From Parcubacteria group bacterium GW2011_GWA2_47_26 (GTDB taxonomy: Bacteria > Patescibacteriota > Patescibacteriia > GWA2-47-26): a stretch of 40,399 nucleotides of DNA. Below the pieces are notes generated by a model. The model did no database searches, was not told where the DNA came from, and was given only the letters and a program-made list of their open reading frames with translations. Made by a program: the position numbers and the translations under genes. This document shows positions 1 through 7,730 of this stretch, in pieces (the stretch's first letter is position 1; every line of letters starts with the position of its first letter). The stretch is taken from the NCBI GenBank assembly GCA_001001705.1, contig LCOG01000012.1, positions 1 through 40,399 on the forward strand, written 5' to 3'.

Positions 1-104
1 AAGGTTGAGCCAAGGAAAAAATTAATTCCCGCTAAGGTGTCATTTTTGATTACCCAACCGAGATGTGTTTCGGTGTCATAGTTAGATTGCTTGACACGCA
101 CGAA

Positions 105-134
105 CAAGACCAGCCGGAATTTCGGCTGGTCTTG
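105..134. repeat. Hairpin in the first intergenic stretch
   Basis: Twelve-base arms CAAGACCAGCCG and CGGCTGGTCTTG enclose a six-base loop. The hairpin lies just past the stop of the minus-strand gene ending at 169, so it could end that transcript, but no clean T run follows on either strand. Nothing else is recognisable in positions 1-168. Confidence 0.5.
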
Positions 135-168
135 CCTTGCACTTAATTTTTCTCCCTATTTCTATCCG

Positions 169-531
169 CTATACTACACGTGATGCCTGATAAACCCCAA
201 GTTGTTGTTCCAGAAGCGTTACCCGCTTTTTTAATCCCTCAATTTCAATCACTACTGCGTCAGCATCTTCCCTAGTACGCTCTTCCAGTCGCTTGAGCGA
301 CTCTTTAATATCCTCCAGTTCTTTCTGAAAATCTGTAAAACGCAGACCCAAACTTTCAACATCTTTTTTAAGTATGGATACATCGCTTTTTAGCGTACCC
401 ACGTCGCTTTTTAGTATTTCTACATCATCTTTTACTATTTCAAAATCCTCCCTCATCACCATGTGCTCCTTTAAAAACTCCAAAATATCCGCAGGAGTAA
501 CCTCGTTTTGTATTGCGTTATTCTGGGTCAT
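169..531 (-). CDS. Short coiled-coil protein of unknown function
   Basis: A 120-residue protein. After about 30 residues it becomes a continuous heptad pattern with repeats of the type DVxxLKSDV (near residues 35-60), then a second charged helix rich in Glu, Lys and Leu to about residue 112. There is no signal peptide, membrane segment or catalytic motif. It starts 14 bases after the stop of the larger coiled-coil gene upstream, so the two are probably co-transcribed. Proteins of this kind are common in Patescibacteria without known function; a structural or oligomerising role is inferred only. No clear Shine-Dalgarno sequence precedes the ATG. Confidence 0.7.
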   Translation of the reverse strand: MTQNNAIQNEVTPADILEFLKEHMVMREDFEIVKDDVEILKSDVGTLKSDVSILKKDVESLGLRFTDFQKELEDIKESLKRLEERTREDADAVVIEIEGLKKRVTLLEQQLGVYQASRVV

Positions 532-545
532 AGATCGGCTATAAA

Positions 546-2045
546 CTATTGGGTAGGCGTTGGCGGCTGTACCGGCATTGTCGGCTGCTGCATTGGGCTG
601 CCGCCTCCGCTAGAAGATCCGCTTGTGGGTCCGCCGGGCATCATATCTTCCTCCACGTTATCCTGCCCTGGGCCAGCCTCTTGCTCAAATTTCTGCCGCA
701 TCCTTTCTAATCTCGCCCGCACATCCTCTGACGCCCCGCGGCGCTGTCTTTGTGAAGCCAAGATCTTCTGCATTATGTCGCGCAACTCTCGTTCAATCTC
801 TTGCATATCCTCACGAGCCTGCCGCCACTCACCACTGTTGATCGCCTGAATAACCGGCTGCACAAGTTCATTTACTTCATTTTTCAGCTCATTGTCGCGA
901 ATCATTTTAGACATCTCTTTTATTCCGCGTAGCATCTGCATAGCCCCTTGCAGCTCTCCAGGATGATCGCCCTCGCGGATCTCTTGCATCCTTTCATTTG
1001 CGCATTCAAAATCACCTGACTGGTAACAAGCCCTTACTTCGCTGTGCAATACTTTAATAGCATCTACCCTAGCCCTCACTGCCGCCACATCAAATCCAAG
1101 ATTTTGAAAGGCTTTTTGACTAAGCAATCTCGTACCCCTATTTATATCCGTAAGCAGTCTGTTCAATTCGCGCGGCAACTCCACTTTCAAACGTATTTTT
1201 TGTATCTCATCCCATAATTCCGCATCGCGATATTCCTCTATAATAGAGCGCAACTCGTCAAAATCTTCTCCGCTGTTTGAACGAATGCGATTCTCAAAAT
1301 CAGCTATTTTAGCTTTTAACGCATCAGCCTGCGCCAGATCATCAGCCGCGCCCCGCAAACGCCTTAATTGATTATACAAACGAGTTAGCTCCCTTTTTTG
1401 CTGCACGATTTCGCGAAGCACATTTTGTTTTTCGTTTACAATCATCTGTCTCTCAAATTGTTCTCTTTGATCATCATCCACTTCTGGACCTTGATCTTGT
1501 TGCGGACGATCCATCTGGGGACCGCCCCTCTCACCAGACCCTTGGCCCTGTCGTGATCCAGTCGAAGGGCCATCCTGCGACGGATAATTTGAACACGGCC
1601 CGGGTCTTTCTACTCCGTTGACTCGACAGGTTTGTGGTGCTGGCGCAGGTTGCGGCTGTGATGATGGAGGAACTACCGACGCAGGGACTGGTTGCGGAGC
1701 TGGAGCGGGTACCAATGGTGCGACATCTCCCTGTGATGATATTGCTGGTACTGGACTAACATTTTCTACTGGTACAGCGACTGGCGTGGCCGAAACAGAC
1801 GACGGTGCAGGTTGCACTATCGGCGCAGTTTGCGCCGGCTGCTCTGTTACTTGGGCTATCAAATACCCCGGTTCAGGCACAAGTTGGGATAAAAAATCAG
1901 CCTGTTGCGCCGCGGCACTGCCTACAGCGGCAGATGAGGACCAAGTTAATAACGCTGAAAGTATAAGGAAACTCCCAGCTATCTTAATGGACTTATCTTT
2001 TCGCGTGCCACAGTGGTAGTGGCAAAAATATTTAAGGTTACCCAT
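546..2045 (-). CDS. Exported proline-rich coiled-coil protein
   Basis: A 499-residue protein. A basic stretch and a hydrophobic segment near residues 20-45 (SFLILSALLTW, followed by an Ala-rich region) form a signal peptide or N-terminal anchor. Residues of about 60-190 are low-complexity Pro/Ala/Val/Gln, like a cell-wall-spanning linker. Residues of about 195-450 are long charged helices with coiled-coil character. The C-terminus is rich in Gly, Ser, Pro and Gln. It is not a recognised family. The layout (anchor, flexible linker, helical domain) suggests a surface or envelope protein; this is inference. The first gene of a two-gene unit with the 120-residue coiled-coil protein downstream. 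Confidence 0.75.
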   Translation of the reverse strand: MGNLKYFCHYHCGTRKDKSIKIAGSFLILSALLTWSSSAAVGSAAAQQADFLSQLVPEPGYLIAQVTEQPAQTAPIVQPAPSSVSATPVAVPVENVSPVPAISSQGDVAPLVPAPAPQPVPASVVPPSSQPQPAPAPQTCRVNGVERPGPCSNYPSQDGPSTGSRQGQGSGERGGPQMDRPQQDQGPEVDDDQREQFERQMIVNEKQNVLREIVQQKRELTRLYNQLRRLRGAADDLAQADALKAKIADFENRIRSNSGEDFDELRSIIEEYRDAELWDEIQKIRLKVELPRELNRLLTDINRGTRLLSQKAFQNLGFDVAAVRARVDAIKVLHSEVRACYQSGDFECANERMQEIREGDHPGELQGAMQMLRGIKEMSKMIRDNELKNEVNELVQPVIQAINSGEWRQAREDMQEIERELRDIMQKILASQRQRRGASEDVRARLERMRQKFEQEAGPGQDNVEEDMMPGGPTSGSSSGGGSPMQQPTMPVQPPTPTQ

Positions 2046-2091
2046 AAAACATGCCCTTAAAAATTAGGTCATTTTATATTATATCACATTT

Positions 2092-3369
2092 TTACGCTCC
2101 AAACAAATACTTTATCAACACCCTCTCATCCTTGAACGGCCCGATCACTGCCGCGGCCATGCGCGGCAAACAAATAATATCGCGCGCCGCGGCCAGCACA
2201 TCCTCGCGTCTTACTGCGTCAAGTTTTTTAAAACGTTCCTCCGGGGTTTCTACTTTACCGAAAAATAATTCCTGTCTGGCGTACCATCCGGCTAAATCAT
2301 TAGTCTCTTCAAGTTGCAAAACTGTCCGCCCCTTAATCGTATTTTTTGCGTCTTCAAGTTCACCCGCTGTCACGCCGGATTTGACTATCCGCGCTAGTTC
2401 CGCACGAATCACTTTAATTGCTTCTTTTAATCGCCCGGCGTCAAGTCCGGCATGCACCGCAAACACGCCGGTATCTTCGTACATGCCAATATCCGTACGC
2501 ACTGAATATGCCAGACCGCGCCTCTCGCGCACCGCCACAAATAAACGCGAAGACATTGTTCCGCCAAGCACAGCATGCAATATTGAGAGCGCGTTGGCGC
2601 GTTCATCGCCGTATTTATACGCCGGCCAGCCGAGCATAAGCTGGGTTTGCTCCAAATCTTTATATTGCAGATTTAATTTCTGGCCAATACTCCCTCGCCA
2701 GCGCTGCCACTGCCGCGGCCGGGAAGCGGGCGCGCGCATTGCTCTTAAACCCGTCTCCACATCTTTAAACACATGCTCATCCAAATTTCCGCAAACTACA
2801 ACCAAAGCTCGCGCTGGCACATAATAATTGCGGACAAACTCAACAATATCCTGCTGTGTAATTTTAGACATGCTTTCTTTAGTGCCGGCAATGTTCCATC
2901 CCAATGTTGAACCTTGAAACAACGCGCTCTCAAATATATTCTCAATATGCAATAAAGGATTTTCCTCATACATCTTAATTTCCTCAAAAATCACCTTGCG
3001 CTCGCGATCTACTTCTTCAGCGGCAATCTTGGAATTGAGCAGCATATCAAAAAGAATATCCATAGCCTCGCTCAATTTCTCACGACTGATCTTGATATAA
3101 TATCCCGTATGATCCTTGCTCGTAAAAGCATTGTATTCCGCGCCATATCTATCTAATGCTTTGGAAATATGCAAAGTTGTCGGACGCTTTTTCGTACCCT
3201 TAAACATCATATGCTCCACAAAATGCGCAATGCCATTAATATTTTCCGTTTCATAACGCGAACCAACCCGAAACAAAACCAAAAGCGTTACGGCTTTTGT
3301 TGAAGACAAGGGCACCAATATAGTGCGCACGCCGTTTTTCAAAACTCGTTTTTCAAAAATTTCTGACAT
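2092..3369 (-). CDS. M16-family zinc metallopeptidase (pitrilysin/processing-peptidase type)
   Basis: A 425-residue protein with the inverted zinc motif HxxEH (HFVEH, residues 49-53) and the acidic stretch VIFEEIKMYEENP about 75 residues later that supplies the third zinc ligand. The second half has the usual inactive M16 repeat (SSRLFVAVRERRGLAYSV). The length fits single-chain M16B peptidases, which act as dimers on peptides or small proteins. I chose the ATG at 3369 because the family sequence begins with MSEIFEKRVLKNG. The longer reading frame to 3390 only extends into the edge of a repeat element. The substrate cannot be told from sequence. Confidence 0.92.
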   Translation of the reverse strand: MSEIFEKRVLKNGVRTILVPLSSTKAVTLLVLFRVGSRYETENINGIAHFVEHMMFKGTKKRPTTLHISKALDRYGAEYNAFTSKDHTGYYIKISREKLSEAMDILFDMLLNSKIAAEEVDRERKVIFEEIKMYEENPLLHIENIFESALFQGSTLGWNIAGTKESMSKITQQDIVEFVRNYYVPARALVVVCGNLDEHVFKDVETGLRAMRAPASRPRQWQRWRGSIGQKLNLQYKDLEQTQLMLGWPAYKYGDERANALSILHAVLGGTMSSRLFVAVRERRGLAYSVRTDIGMYEDTGVFAVHAGLDAGRLKEAIKVIRAELARIVKSGVTAGELEDAKNTIKGRTVLQLEETNDLAGWYARQELFFGKVETPEERFKKLDAVRREDVLAAARDIICLPRMAAAVIGPFKDERVLIKYLFGA

Positions 3370-3385
3370 ACAAAATGAAATTTTT

Positions 3386-3449
3386 GTCATTGCGAGCGAA
3401 GCGAAGCAATCTCACGAGATTGCCACGTCGCTGTGCTCCTCGCAATGAC
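3386..3449. repeat. Interspersed palindromic repeat (GTCATTGCGAG family)
   Basis: Terminal inverted arms GTCATTGCGAG and CTCGCAATGAC enclose GAAGCGAAGCAATCTC-type sequence. It fills the whole gap between the M16 peptidase and the L,D-transpeptidase gene. The same family occurs in the reverse transcriptase gene (6326-6407), twice in the histidine kinase gene, and as a variant before thyA. Confidence 0.85.
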
Positions 3450-3451
3450 GA

Positions 3452-4201
3452 TTAATTATCAATAATCACTCTGGTGCCAACTTCCGCCCAGTCATACAAA
3501 CGCCCCATGTAATCATACGTGTATGGCACATTTACACAGCCCGCGCTTTTGCGTCGGCCAAAATCATCATGCCACCACGCGCCATGAATATAATAATTAT
3601 ACCCTCTCCCTCGCTTAAACGCTAGATTCCACTTGGTATTAGGGTAATCATAGTTGCGCCCCTTGTAGTGCACAACCGGGCGTTTTTGCAAAACCCGAAA
3701 TTCGCCCGTCGGAGTCGGCGTTCGCGGCAATCCCGACGAAATCAAAAACTCATCCAACTTCATATCACCAAAAAAATAACTCAACTTTTGCTCGCCCAAA
3801 GAAACTTCTATCCGTTTTGCCACTTTGCGCGAACTTGTACTCAAAGGATCATAAGAATTCCGGACTTCATCTCCATCTCTATAGCCATCGCCATCAGTAT
3901 CGGGATTCATAAGGCTAGTCCCTAGCGCCAATTCCCAATCATCCCAAAGCCCATCATTATCGCTATCCACACTGCGCAATTTTTTATTTTCCCCATGCCG
4001 CGGCGAATAACCATTTGCTATCTCCTCCCCATCTAAAAATCCATCGCCATCGGTATCGGGATTATTACCGTTCGTAAAATAAACACTCGTCTCCATCTCA
4101 TCACTCAATCCATCACCATCGGTGTCAACGACTTGAGCATGAACTGACGAGGCGCCAAATATTAAAAACAAAAGAACACTGCTAATAGCAATCTTAGACA
4201 T
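3452..4201 (-). CDS. L,D-transpeptidase with calcium-binding type-3 repeats
   Basis: A 249-residue exported protein. An N-terminal signal peptide ends near residue 22. Residues of about 25-125 carry three or four Asp-rich units (DTDGDGLSD, DTDGDGFLDGEE, DSDNDGLWDDWE, DTDGDGYRDGDE) of the thrombospondin type-3 / EF-loop kind that bind Ca2+. Residues of about 130-249 form a YkuD domain with the catalytic His and Cys in HGAWWHDDFGRRKSAGCVNV. YkuD enzymes make 3-3 cross-links in peptidoglycan or attach proteins to it. The calcium repeats may position the enzyme in the wall (inference). Six bases separate it from the HAD gene upstream, so they probably share a transcript. Confidence 0.92.
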   Translation of the reverse strand: MSKIAISSVLLFLIFGASSVHAQVVDTDGDGLSDEMETSVYFTNGNNPDTDGDGFLDGEEIANGYSPRHGENKKLRSVDSDNDGLWDDWELALGTSLMNPDTDGDGYRDGDEVRNSYDPLSTSSRKVAKRIEVSLGEQKLSYFFGDMKLDEFLISSGLPRTPTPTGEFRVLQKRPVVHYKGRNYDYPNTKWNLAFKRGRGYNYYIHGAWWHDDFGRRKSAGCVNVPYTYDYMGRLYDWAEVGTRVIIDN

Positions 4202-4206
4202 TGGTT

Positions 4207-4896
4207 TTATAATTTATAAATTACATCCTTGCGCTCAACTACAATCTGCCACCCTTTATGCCGCGCAATTTTATATAATCCGCTTGAAGGATTAAAAGCA
4301 ATTGGCTTGTCCATCATATTTAAAAATGACGCATCAACAAGCGTATCCCCCACTCCTATAGAGCCGCGCAGTGTTAAATTATATTTTTTAATCACGCGCT
4401 CAACTAAGTAACGTTTGTCCGCTACCGAATAAACATATTTGGTTTGCCCGGTATAGCGGCCGCCTCCATCAGTTTCAAGAACCCAACCATATGTCTTATC
4501 AAAGCGCAGAAATTTGTTATAGATTCGTATTGTTTCATAGGGCGAGCCGGTTATCGCGAGTAAAAAATAATTTTTTTTTCTTAAGTCGCGGACAAGCTCG
4601 CGCGTAAACCGATACACGCGCGCCTTTTCTTCGACCACAACTATGCGGCTAACTCGTCGAATATCCTCTTGCTTCTTCCCTTTAATATACTTCATAAAAA
4701 CCTTAACGAGCTTTGTGATGTACGCGTCATGTGTGCCAGTGCGATTAAGCCATGCCTCAAATTCACGACGCACCTCTTCAAGAGCGCGCTTCGAAAAAAT
4801 TCCTTCCTCAACGAGATGCACAAAAAGGCGTCGAGTCAGACTGCTCCTAAAAATCGTGCCATCTACATCAAAAACCGCTAGCTTGCGTTTTCGCAT
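4207..4896 (-). CDS. HAD-superfamily IB hydrolase (SerB-like phosphatase)
   Basis: A 229-residue cytoplasmic protein. Motif I is FDVDGT (residues 9-14; the first Asp is the nucleophile), motif II is in ITGSP, and the acidic Mg2+ site is GVGDTLVDASFL near residue 180. The helical cap between motifs I and II is the size typical of subfamily IB (SerB and phosphatidate-phosphatase-like enzymes). The exact phosphomonoester substrate is unknown. Its start codon abuts the thyA promoter region, so the two are divergently transcribed. Confidence 0.88.
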   Translation of the reverse strand: MRKRKLAVFDVDGTIFRSSLTRRLFVHLVEEGIFSKRALEEVRREFEAWLNRTGTHDAYITKLVKVFMKYIKGKKQEDIRRVSRIVVVEEKARVYRFTRELVRDLRKKNYFLLAITGSPYETIRIYNKFLRFDKTYGWVLETDGGGRYTGQTKYVYSVADKRYLVERVIKKYNLTLRGSIGVGDTLVDASFLNMMDKPIAFNPSSGLYKIARHKGWQIVVERKDVIYKL

Positions 4897-4899
4897 ATA

Positions 4900-4927
4900 T
4901 TGCAGTATATCATATTCATGCTATACT
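4900..4927 (+). promoter_or_regulatory. Candidate promoter for thyA
   Basis: TTGCAG (4900-4905) and TATACT (4922-4927) are separated by 16 bases. They lie about 70 bases before the thyA ATG, in the divergent gap with the HAD gene. Confidence 0.45.
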
Positions 4928-4940
4928 GACATCTGTGATT

Positions 4941-4985
4941 GTCATTCTGAACGAAGTGAAGAATCCCGTTATTTTCTAGAATGAC
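4941..4985. repeat. Palindromic repeat, GTCATTCTGA variant
   Basis: GTCATTCTGAACGAAGTGAAGA at one end and an inverted TAGAATGAC at the other. It is a degenerate form of the GTCATTGCGAG family, placed in the thyA leader nine bases before the start codon, so it would fold in the mRNA close to the ribosome binding region. Confidence 0.7.
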
Positions 4986-4994
4986 CTAAATTCT

Positions 4995-5867
4995 ATGCAA
5001 GCCTATCTCAATCTCGTCCGTCACATCTTAGACAAAGGCGAACTAAAACAAAACCGCACCGGAATTGCGGCCTATACCATCGCCGGCGCCATGTTTGAGC
5101 ACGACATGGTCAAAGGTTTTCCTCTGCTCACCACCAAAAAAATGCCCTTTAAGATTGTTGCCACAGAACTGGAATTTTTTATTAAAGGCCTAACGGATAA
5201 AAAGTGGCTTCAAGAACGCAACTGCCATATCTGGGACGAATGGGCTAGCCCGCGCAAAGCGCCGTATGGCCACGACGAAGAATCAAAAAAACGCATGACC
5301 GAAGAGCGCGACCTCGGCCCAATCTATGGTTTTCAATGGCGGCATTTCAGCGCGTCCTATGAAAATTTTGACACCAATTACAATGGCCAAGGCGTGGATC
5401 AACTTACGCGCCTTATAACCCTGCTCAAAAATAATCCTAATGATCGCTGCATGATTGTTTCCGCCTGGAATCCTGTGGCGCTTCCGGAAATGGCCCTCCC
5501 CCCCTGCCACTACTCATTTCAAGTGACTGTTATCAACGGCAAACTCAATCTCCTATGGAGCCAGCGCTCCGTAGATACTATGCTTGGCTTGCCTTTTAAT
5601 ATCGCGAGTTACGCCCTGCTCCTCCATTTACTGGCCAAAGAAACCGGACTTGCCGAGGGGCGGCTGATTGACTTTCTTGGCGATGTGCACATTTACGAAA
5701 ACCACGTTGACGGCGCACGCGAACAATTAAACCGCGATCCCACCCTCTATCCTCTGCCGCGCATTGAAACTGATCCCTGGAACGGGATTTTAAACTGGGA
5801 AGCTCCGCATACCAAACTTCTCGGCTATACAAGTTATCCGAAAATTGAATTTCAAATTGCAGTATGA
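4995..5867 (+). CDS. thyA: Thymidylate synthase
   Basis: A 290-residue protein that makes dTMP from dUMP with methylene-tetrahydrofolate as carbon donor and reductant. The dUMP-phosphate loop begins at NRTGIAAYTI, the catalytic Cys is in ALPPCHYSFQ, and the following RSVDTMLGLPFNIASYALLLHL block and late folate-site residues are intact. The length is usual for ThyA. The product dihydrofolate needs the DHFR encoded at 8830, and dTMP is passed to the kinase at 9423. In this window those partners are separated from thyA by the DGR, whose reverse transcriptase stops two bases after the thyA stop on the other strand. Confidence 0.97.
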   Translation: MQAYLNLVRHILDKGELKQNRTGIAAYTIAGAMFEHDMVKGFPLLTTKKMPFKIVATELEFFIKGLTDKKWLQERNCHIWDEWASPRKAPYGHDEESKKRMTEERDLGPIYGFQWRHFSASYENFDTNYNGQGVDQLTRLITLLKNNPNDRCMIVSAWNPVALPEMALPPCHYSFQVTVINGKLNLLWSQRSVDTMLGLPFNIASYALLLHLLAKETGLAEGRLIDFLGDVHIYENHVDGAREQLNRDPTLYPLPRIETDPWNGILNWEAPHTKLLGYTSYPKIEFQIAV

Positions 5868-5869
5868 TT

Positions 5870-6943
5870 CTATTCTAGATCATGCCAGAACCAGTATGAC
5901 TGCAATACCTTTTGCCGCATCTTAAATGTGTTGCCATGCTGAAGCAATCCCAGATATGATTGTAATATCTCGTAAAGCGAGTGCGCTTGCAAACGACGCA
6001 TCATACGCCGCTTGGCCGCATCCCGAAGTACCCGATGATCGGGAAAATGCACCCAACCGAGGAAATCAACGCCGGACGCAAAGGTGTTGATCGTTACTTT
6101 GTTTGGGTGCAATTGAAGATGCAATCGTTCCTGTAAAAACTTCTCCACACTCGGTATTTGTGCTTCAAGCCATTCTCTATCATGATGCAAGAATACAGAA
6201 TCATCCGCATAGCGAATATAGTGTCGTACTTTTAAGCGATGCTTCACAAACCGATCCAATTCATTCATGTAGATGTTGGAAAACAACTGGGAGGTGAGGT
6301 TGCCTAAGGGAAGGCCTAGCTTACTGTCATTGCGAGGAGCCGAAGGCGACGCGGCAATCTCTTCATCGCGTGAGATCGCCACGCTCCCTTTGGTCGCTCG
6401 CGATGACACGGTAGCAAAACTTCTAATCACCTGCCCCAAAAGCCAGAGGATATCTTGATCGGGAATGTATTGCTTCAAAATACCGAAAATTACATCCTGA
6501 TCAATACTTGCAAAGAATTTTTTGATATCACACTTTAATACCCAGCAGGTGCGCTTATGATTGCGGCTCACCTTGTACGCCATGACACGGAAACGGTTGA
6601 ACGCTTTATGTACTCCCTTATCAATCCGGCATGAATAAGAATCTCCGATAAAGGTGCATTCAAAAAAGGGGTAGAGAATGCGGTAGATGGCGTGGTGTAG
6701 CAAGCGATCGCGGACTGGCGCGATATGGATAAGACGGCGCTTGGGATCCCAGATATGCCGTTCTTTGTAGTTGCCGTGCTGATAAACTTTGCTTGCCAAA
6801 TCCTCGCGCAGTGCTATGATATTGTCCATAAGGTTGCACGCAAACTCGCGTACATCCGGCTTGCCGCGCTTGCCGCATATAAATTCCTCCCAGGCTAAAC
6901 ATAAATTTTCTAGTGAAATAATGTCTTCAAATTTATGGCTCAA
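5870..6943 (-). CDS. DGR reverse transcriptase
   Basis: A 357-residue RT of the retroelement type that drives targeted mutagenesis: it copies TR RNA with errors at adenines, and the cDNA replaces the VR of a target gene. Visible motifs in order: an N-terminal block with LENLCLAWEEF and KPDVREF; motif 3/A, CDIKKFFASIDQD (138-150); motif 4/B, GLPLGNLTSQLFSNIYMNELD (210-230), with the LPLGNLTSQ signature typical of DGR and related RTs rather than the retroviral QG form; motif 5/C, IRYADDSVF (243-251); then a GVDFLGW block and a short thumb. There is no endonuclease or maturase domain. Residues of about 177-208 are an unusual insertion encoded by a palindromic repeat. The start is a TTG at 6943; upstream is in-frame poly-G and then a TGA, with no ATG. 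TR and target lie upstream on the same strand. Confidence 0.95.
   Translation of the reverse strand: MSHKFEDIISLENLCLAWEEFICGKRGKPDVREFACNLMDNIIALREDLASKVYQHGNYKERHIWDPKRRLIHIAPVRDRLLHHAIYRILYPFFECTFIGDSYSCRIDKGVHKAFNRFRVMAYKVSRNHKRTCWVLKCDIKKFFASIDQDVIFGILKQYIPDQDILWLLGQVIRSFATVSSRATKGSVAISRDEEIAASPSAPRNDSKLGLPLGNLTSQLFSNIYMNELDRFVKHRLKVRHYIRYADDSVFLHHDREWLEAQIPSVEKFLQERLHLQLHPNKVTINTFASGVDFLGWVHFPDHRVLRDAAKRRMMRRLQAHSLYEILQSYLGLLQHGNTFKMRQKVLQSYWFWHDLE
6326..6407. repeat. Palindromic repeat translated inside the DGR reverse transcriptase
   Basis: Begins GTCATTGCGAG and ends CTCGCGATGAC, the same family as 3386-3449. In the minus-strand reading frame it encodes about 30 residues (including SSRATKGSVAISRDEEI) between RT motifs A and B, with the frame kept. 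Confidence 0.85.
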
Positions 6944-6960
6944 TTGAATTCTTTTAACGT

Positions 6961-6973
6961 CCCCCCCCCCCCC
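6961..6973. repeat. Homopolymer of 13 C between RT and Avd remnant
   Basis: Thirteen consecutive C at the point where homology to the Avd-like protein begins abruptly. On the minus strand it is a G13 tract about 18 bases before the RT start codon. It may mark a rearrangement junction, may vary in length by slippage, or may be an assembly-sensitive spot. Confidence 0.8.
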
Positions 6974-6984
6974 TCATTGATTTA

Positions 6985-7206
6985 TTGGAAATAACCCTTA
7001 CTGCCAAATATACCAAGCGCGAGGAGAAATTGATAGTTCTAAATACCATAAGTCGCAAATTGGATAATCTGAAATTCTTTGTAACCGTGTTATGGGAGGC
7101 AAAAGGAGTTAGCCCGGCTAATTATGGTCAATTGGCGCAAAAACTCTCCAGCATAGGGACTATGCTCGGCGGCTGGACAAGGAAACTAACCTCGCCGCAA
7201 AAGTGA
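6985..7206 (+). pseudogene. Truncated Avd-like four-helix-bundle accessory protein, inverted relative to RT
   Basis: The 73-residue reading frame (TTG start; open in frame back to the poly-C tract with LIDLL before it) resembles the last two thirds of DGR accessory/S23-type four-helix-bundle proteins: a helix ending TLTAKYTKREEK, a helix with LDNLKFFVTVLWEAKG, a short loop, and the characteristic C-terminal LAQKLSSIGTMLGGWTRKL. Known members are about 110-130 residues and begin with a helix and a PRxxRFTLGDRI-like block, which are absent here. Avd normally forms a pentamer that binds RT and is needed for mutagenic homing. It usually lies on the same strand as RT; here it is on the other strand. 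I call it a remnant. A functional short form cannot be excluded. Confidence 0.7.
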
Positions 7207-7233
7207 ACTCCCTCGATTTGATCGAGGGAGTTC
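7205..7233. repeat. Perfect 13-bp hairpin between TR and Avd remnant
   Basis: Arms GAACTCCCTCGAT and ATCGAGGGAGTTC with a three-base loop. On the minus strand it begins about nine bases after the TR ends. It overlaps the stop codon of the Avd remnant by two bases, and no T run follows on the plus strand. It may be a structural part of the TR-containing RNA or a terminator (inference). Confidence 0.7.
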
Positions 7234-7242
7234 AATGAAGAG

Positions 7243-7372
7243 ACTCACTGACGACGAGGACGCCATAGTTGGAGTTGAGCTGGTTGCGGAAGTCGTTGAG
7301 GTTGAAGTTGCGGTTCGCGCCGTTCACGTTCGCGTAGGGCACGTAGACGTTGCCGTCCGGGTTCGTCCACCG
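7243..7372 (-). other. DGR template repeat (TR)
   Basis: Aligned to the VR at a constant offset of 490 bases. From 7251 to 7372 there are 15 mismatches. Fourteen are at T on the plus strand, that is at A in the coding-strand TR: 7276, 7281, 7284, 7285, 7293, 7297, 7302, 7303, 7309, 7315, 7329, 7350, 7351 and 7363. The fifteenth (7364) is a silent G-to-A in a Thr codon. Read in the target frame, TR encodes a run rich in Asn from AAC codons (for example NGANRNFNLNDFRNQ), as expected of a template built for adenine mutagenesis. The first 25 aligned bases (7251-7275) are identical in both copies. Similarity ends sharply after 7372. Confidence 0.96.
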
Positions 7373-7730
7373 AAATATATCAGATATCGTCCGTACCACC
7401 ACCCGTTGAGTGCTCTCCGGGTTGAATCTAATTTGAAGACGTTATCTCCCTAATATCTGATACCGAGTATCTTCATCATAGTCACTTCAATCTTGCCCTG
7501 CGGCAAGCCGTAACCGGCCACATTCTGAAGTTGAAATGGCGAGATTCTACCCGCCCAAGCCGTAACCGAGGCAGTATCGGTAAAATCTACTTCAGCATAC
7601 CAGAATTGAAAAAAATAGAAAAGACCCCCGCCCCTGTATTCACCTTGTGAGTGAAGCCGAGGGGGGGTCGAGGGAACTACGGATCGGACGATTGATGCCG
7701 AAGCGCCAAGTGTCCGAGTGACCAAGTTCC
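7373..7730. other. Spacer between TR and target gene, no clear gene
   Basis: On the minus strand a frame ending at 7450 contains a plausible protein C-terminus (FWYAEVDFTDTASVTAWAGR, later KIEVTMMKILGIRY), which I do not recognise. It has no start of its own and runs into the VR out of frame, so it could be a gene remnant. Positions 7623-7674 are a C-rich/G-rich stretch resembling the pyrimidine-rich repeat family. Inverted pairs AGGGAAC (7671-7677)/GTTCCCT (7726-7732) and CGGAC/GTCCG lie just past the target stop and could form the hairpin often found downstream of a DGR VR; this pairing is weak. Confidence 0.4.

Noticed and set aside
105-134. Firm terminator for the first gene
   Set aside because: The hairpin is good but no T run follows directly on either strand, so it is listed only as a hairpin.
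6985-7206. rRNA intervening-sequence S23 protein rather than Avd
   Set aside because: The folds are related and the C-terminal GGW motif is shared, but there is no rRNA nearby and a DGR RT and TR are adjacent, so Avd is more likely.
7235-7453. Plus-strand open frame across the TR
   Set aside because: It is the antisense of the template repeat. Its Val/Glu-rich translation comes from complementing AAC-rich codons.
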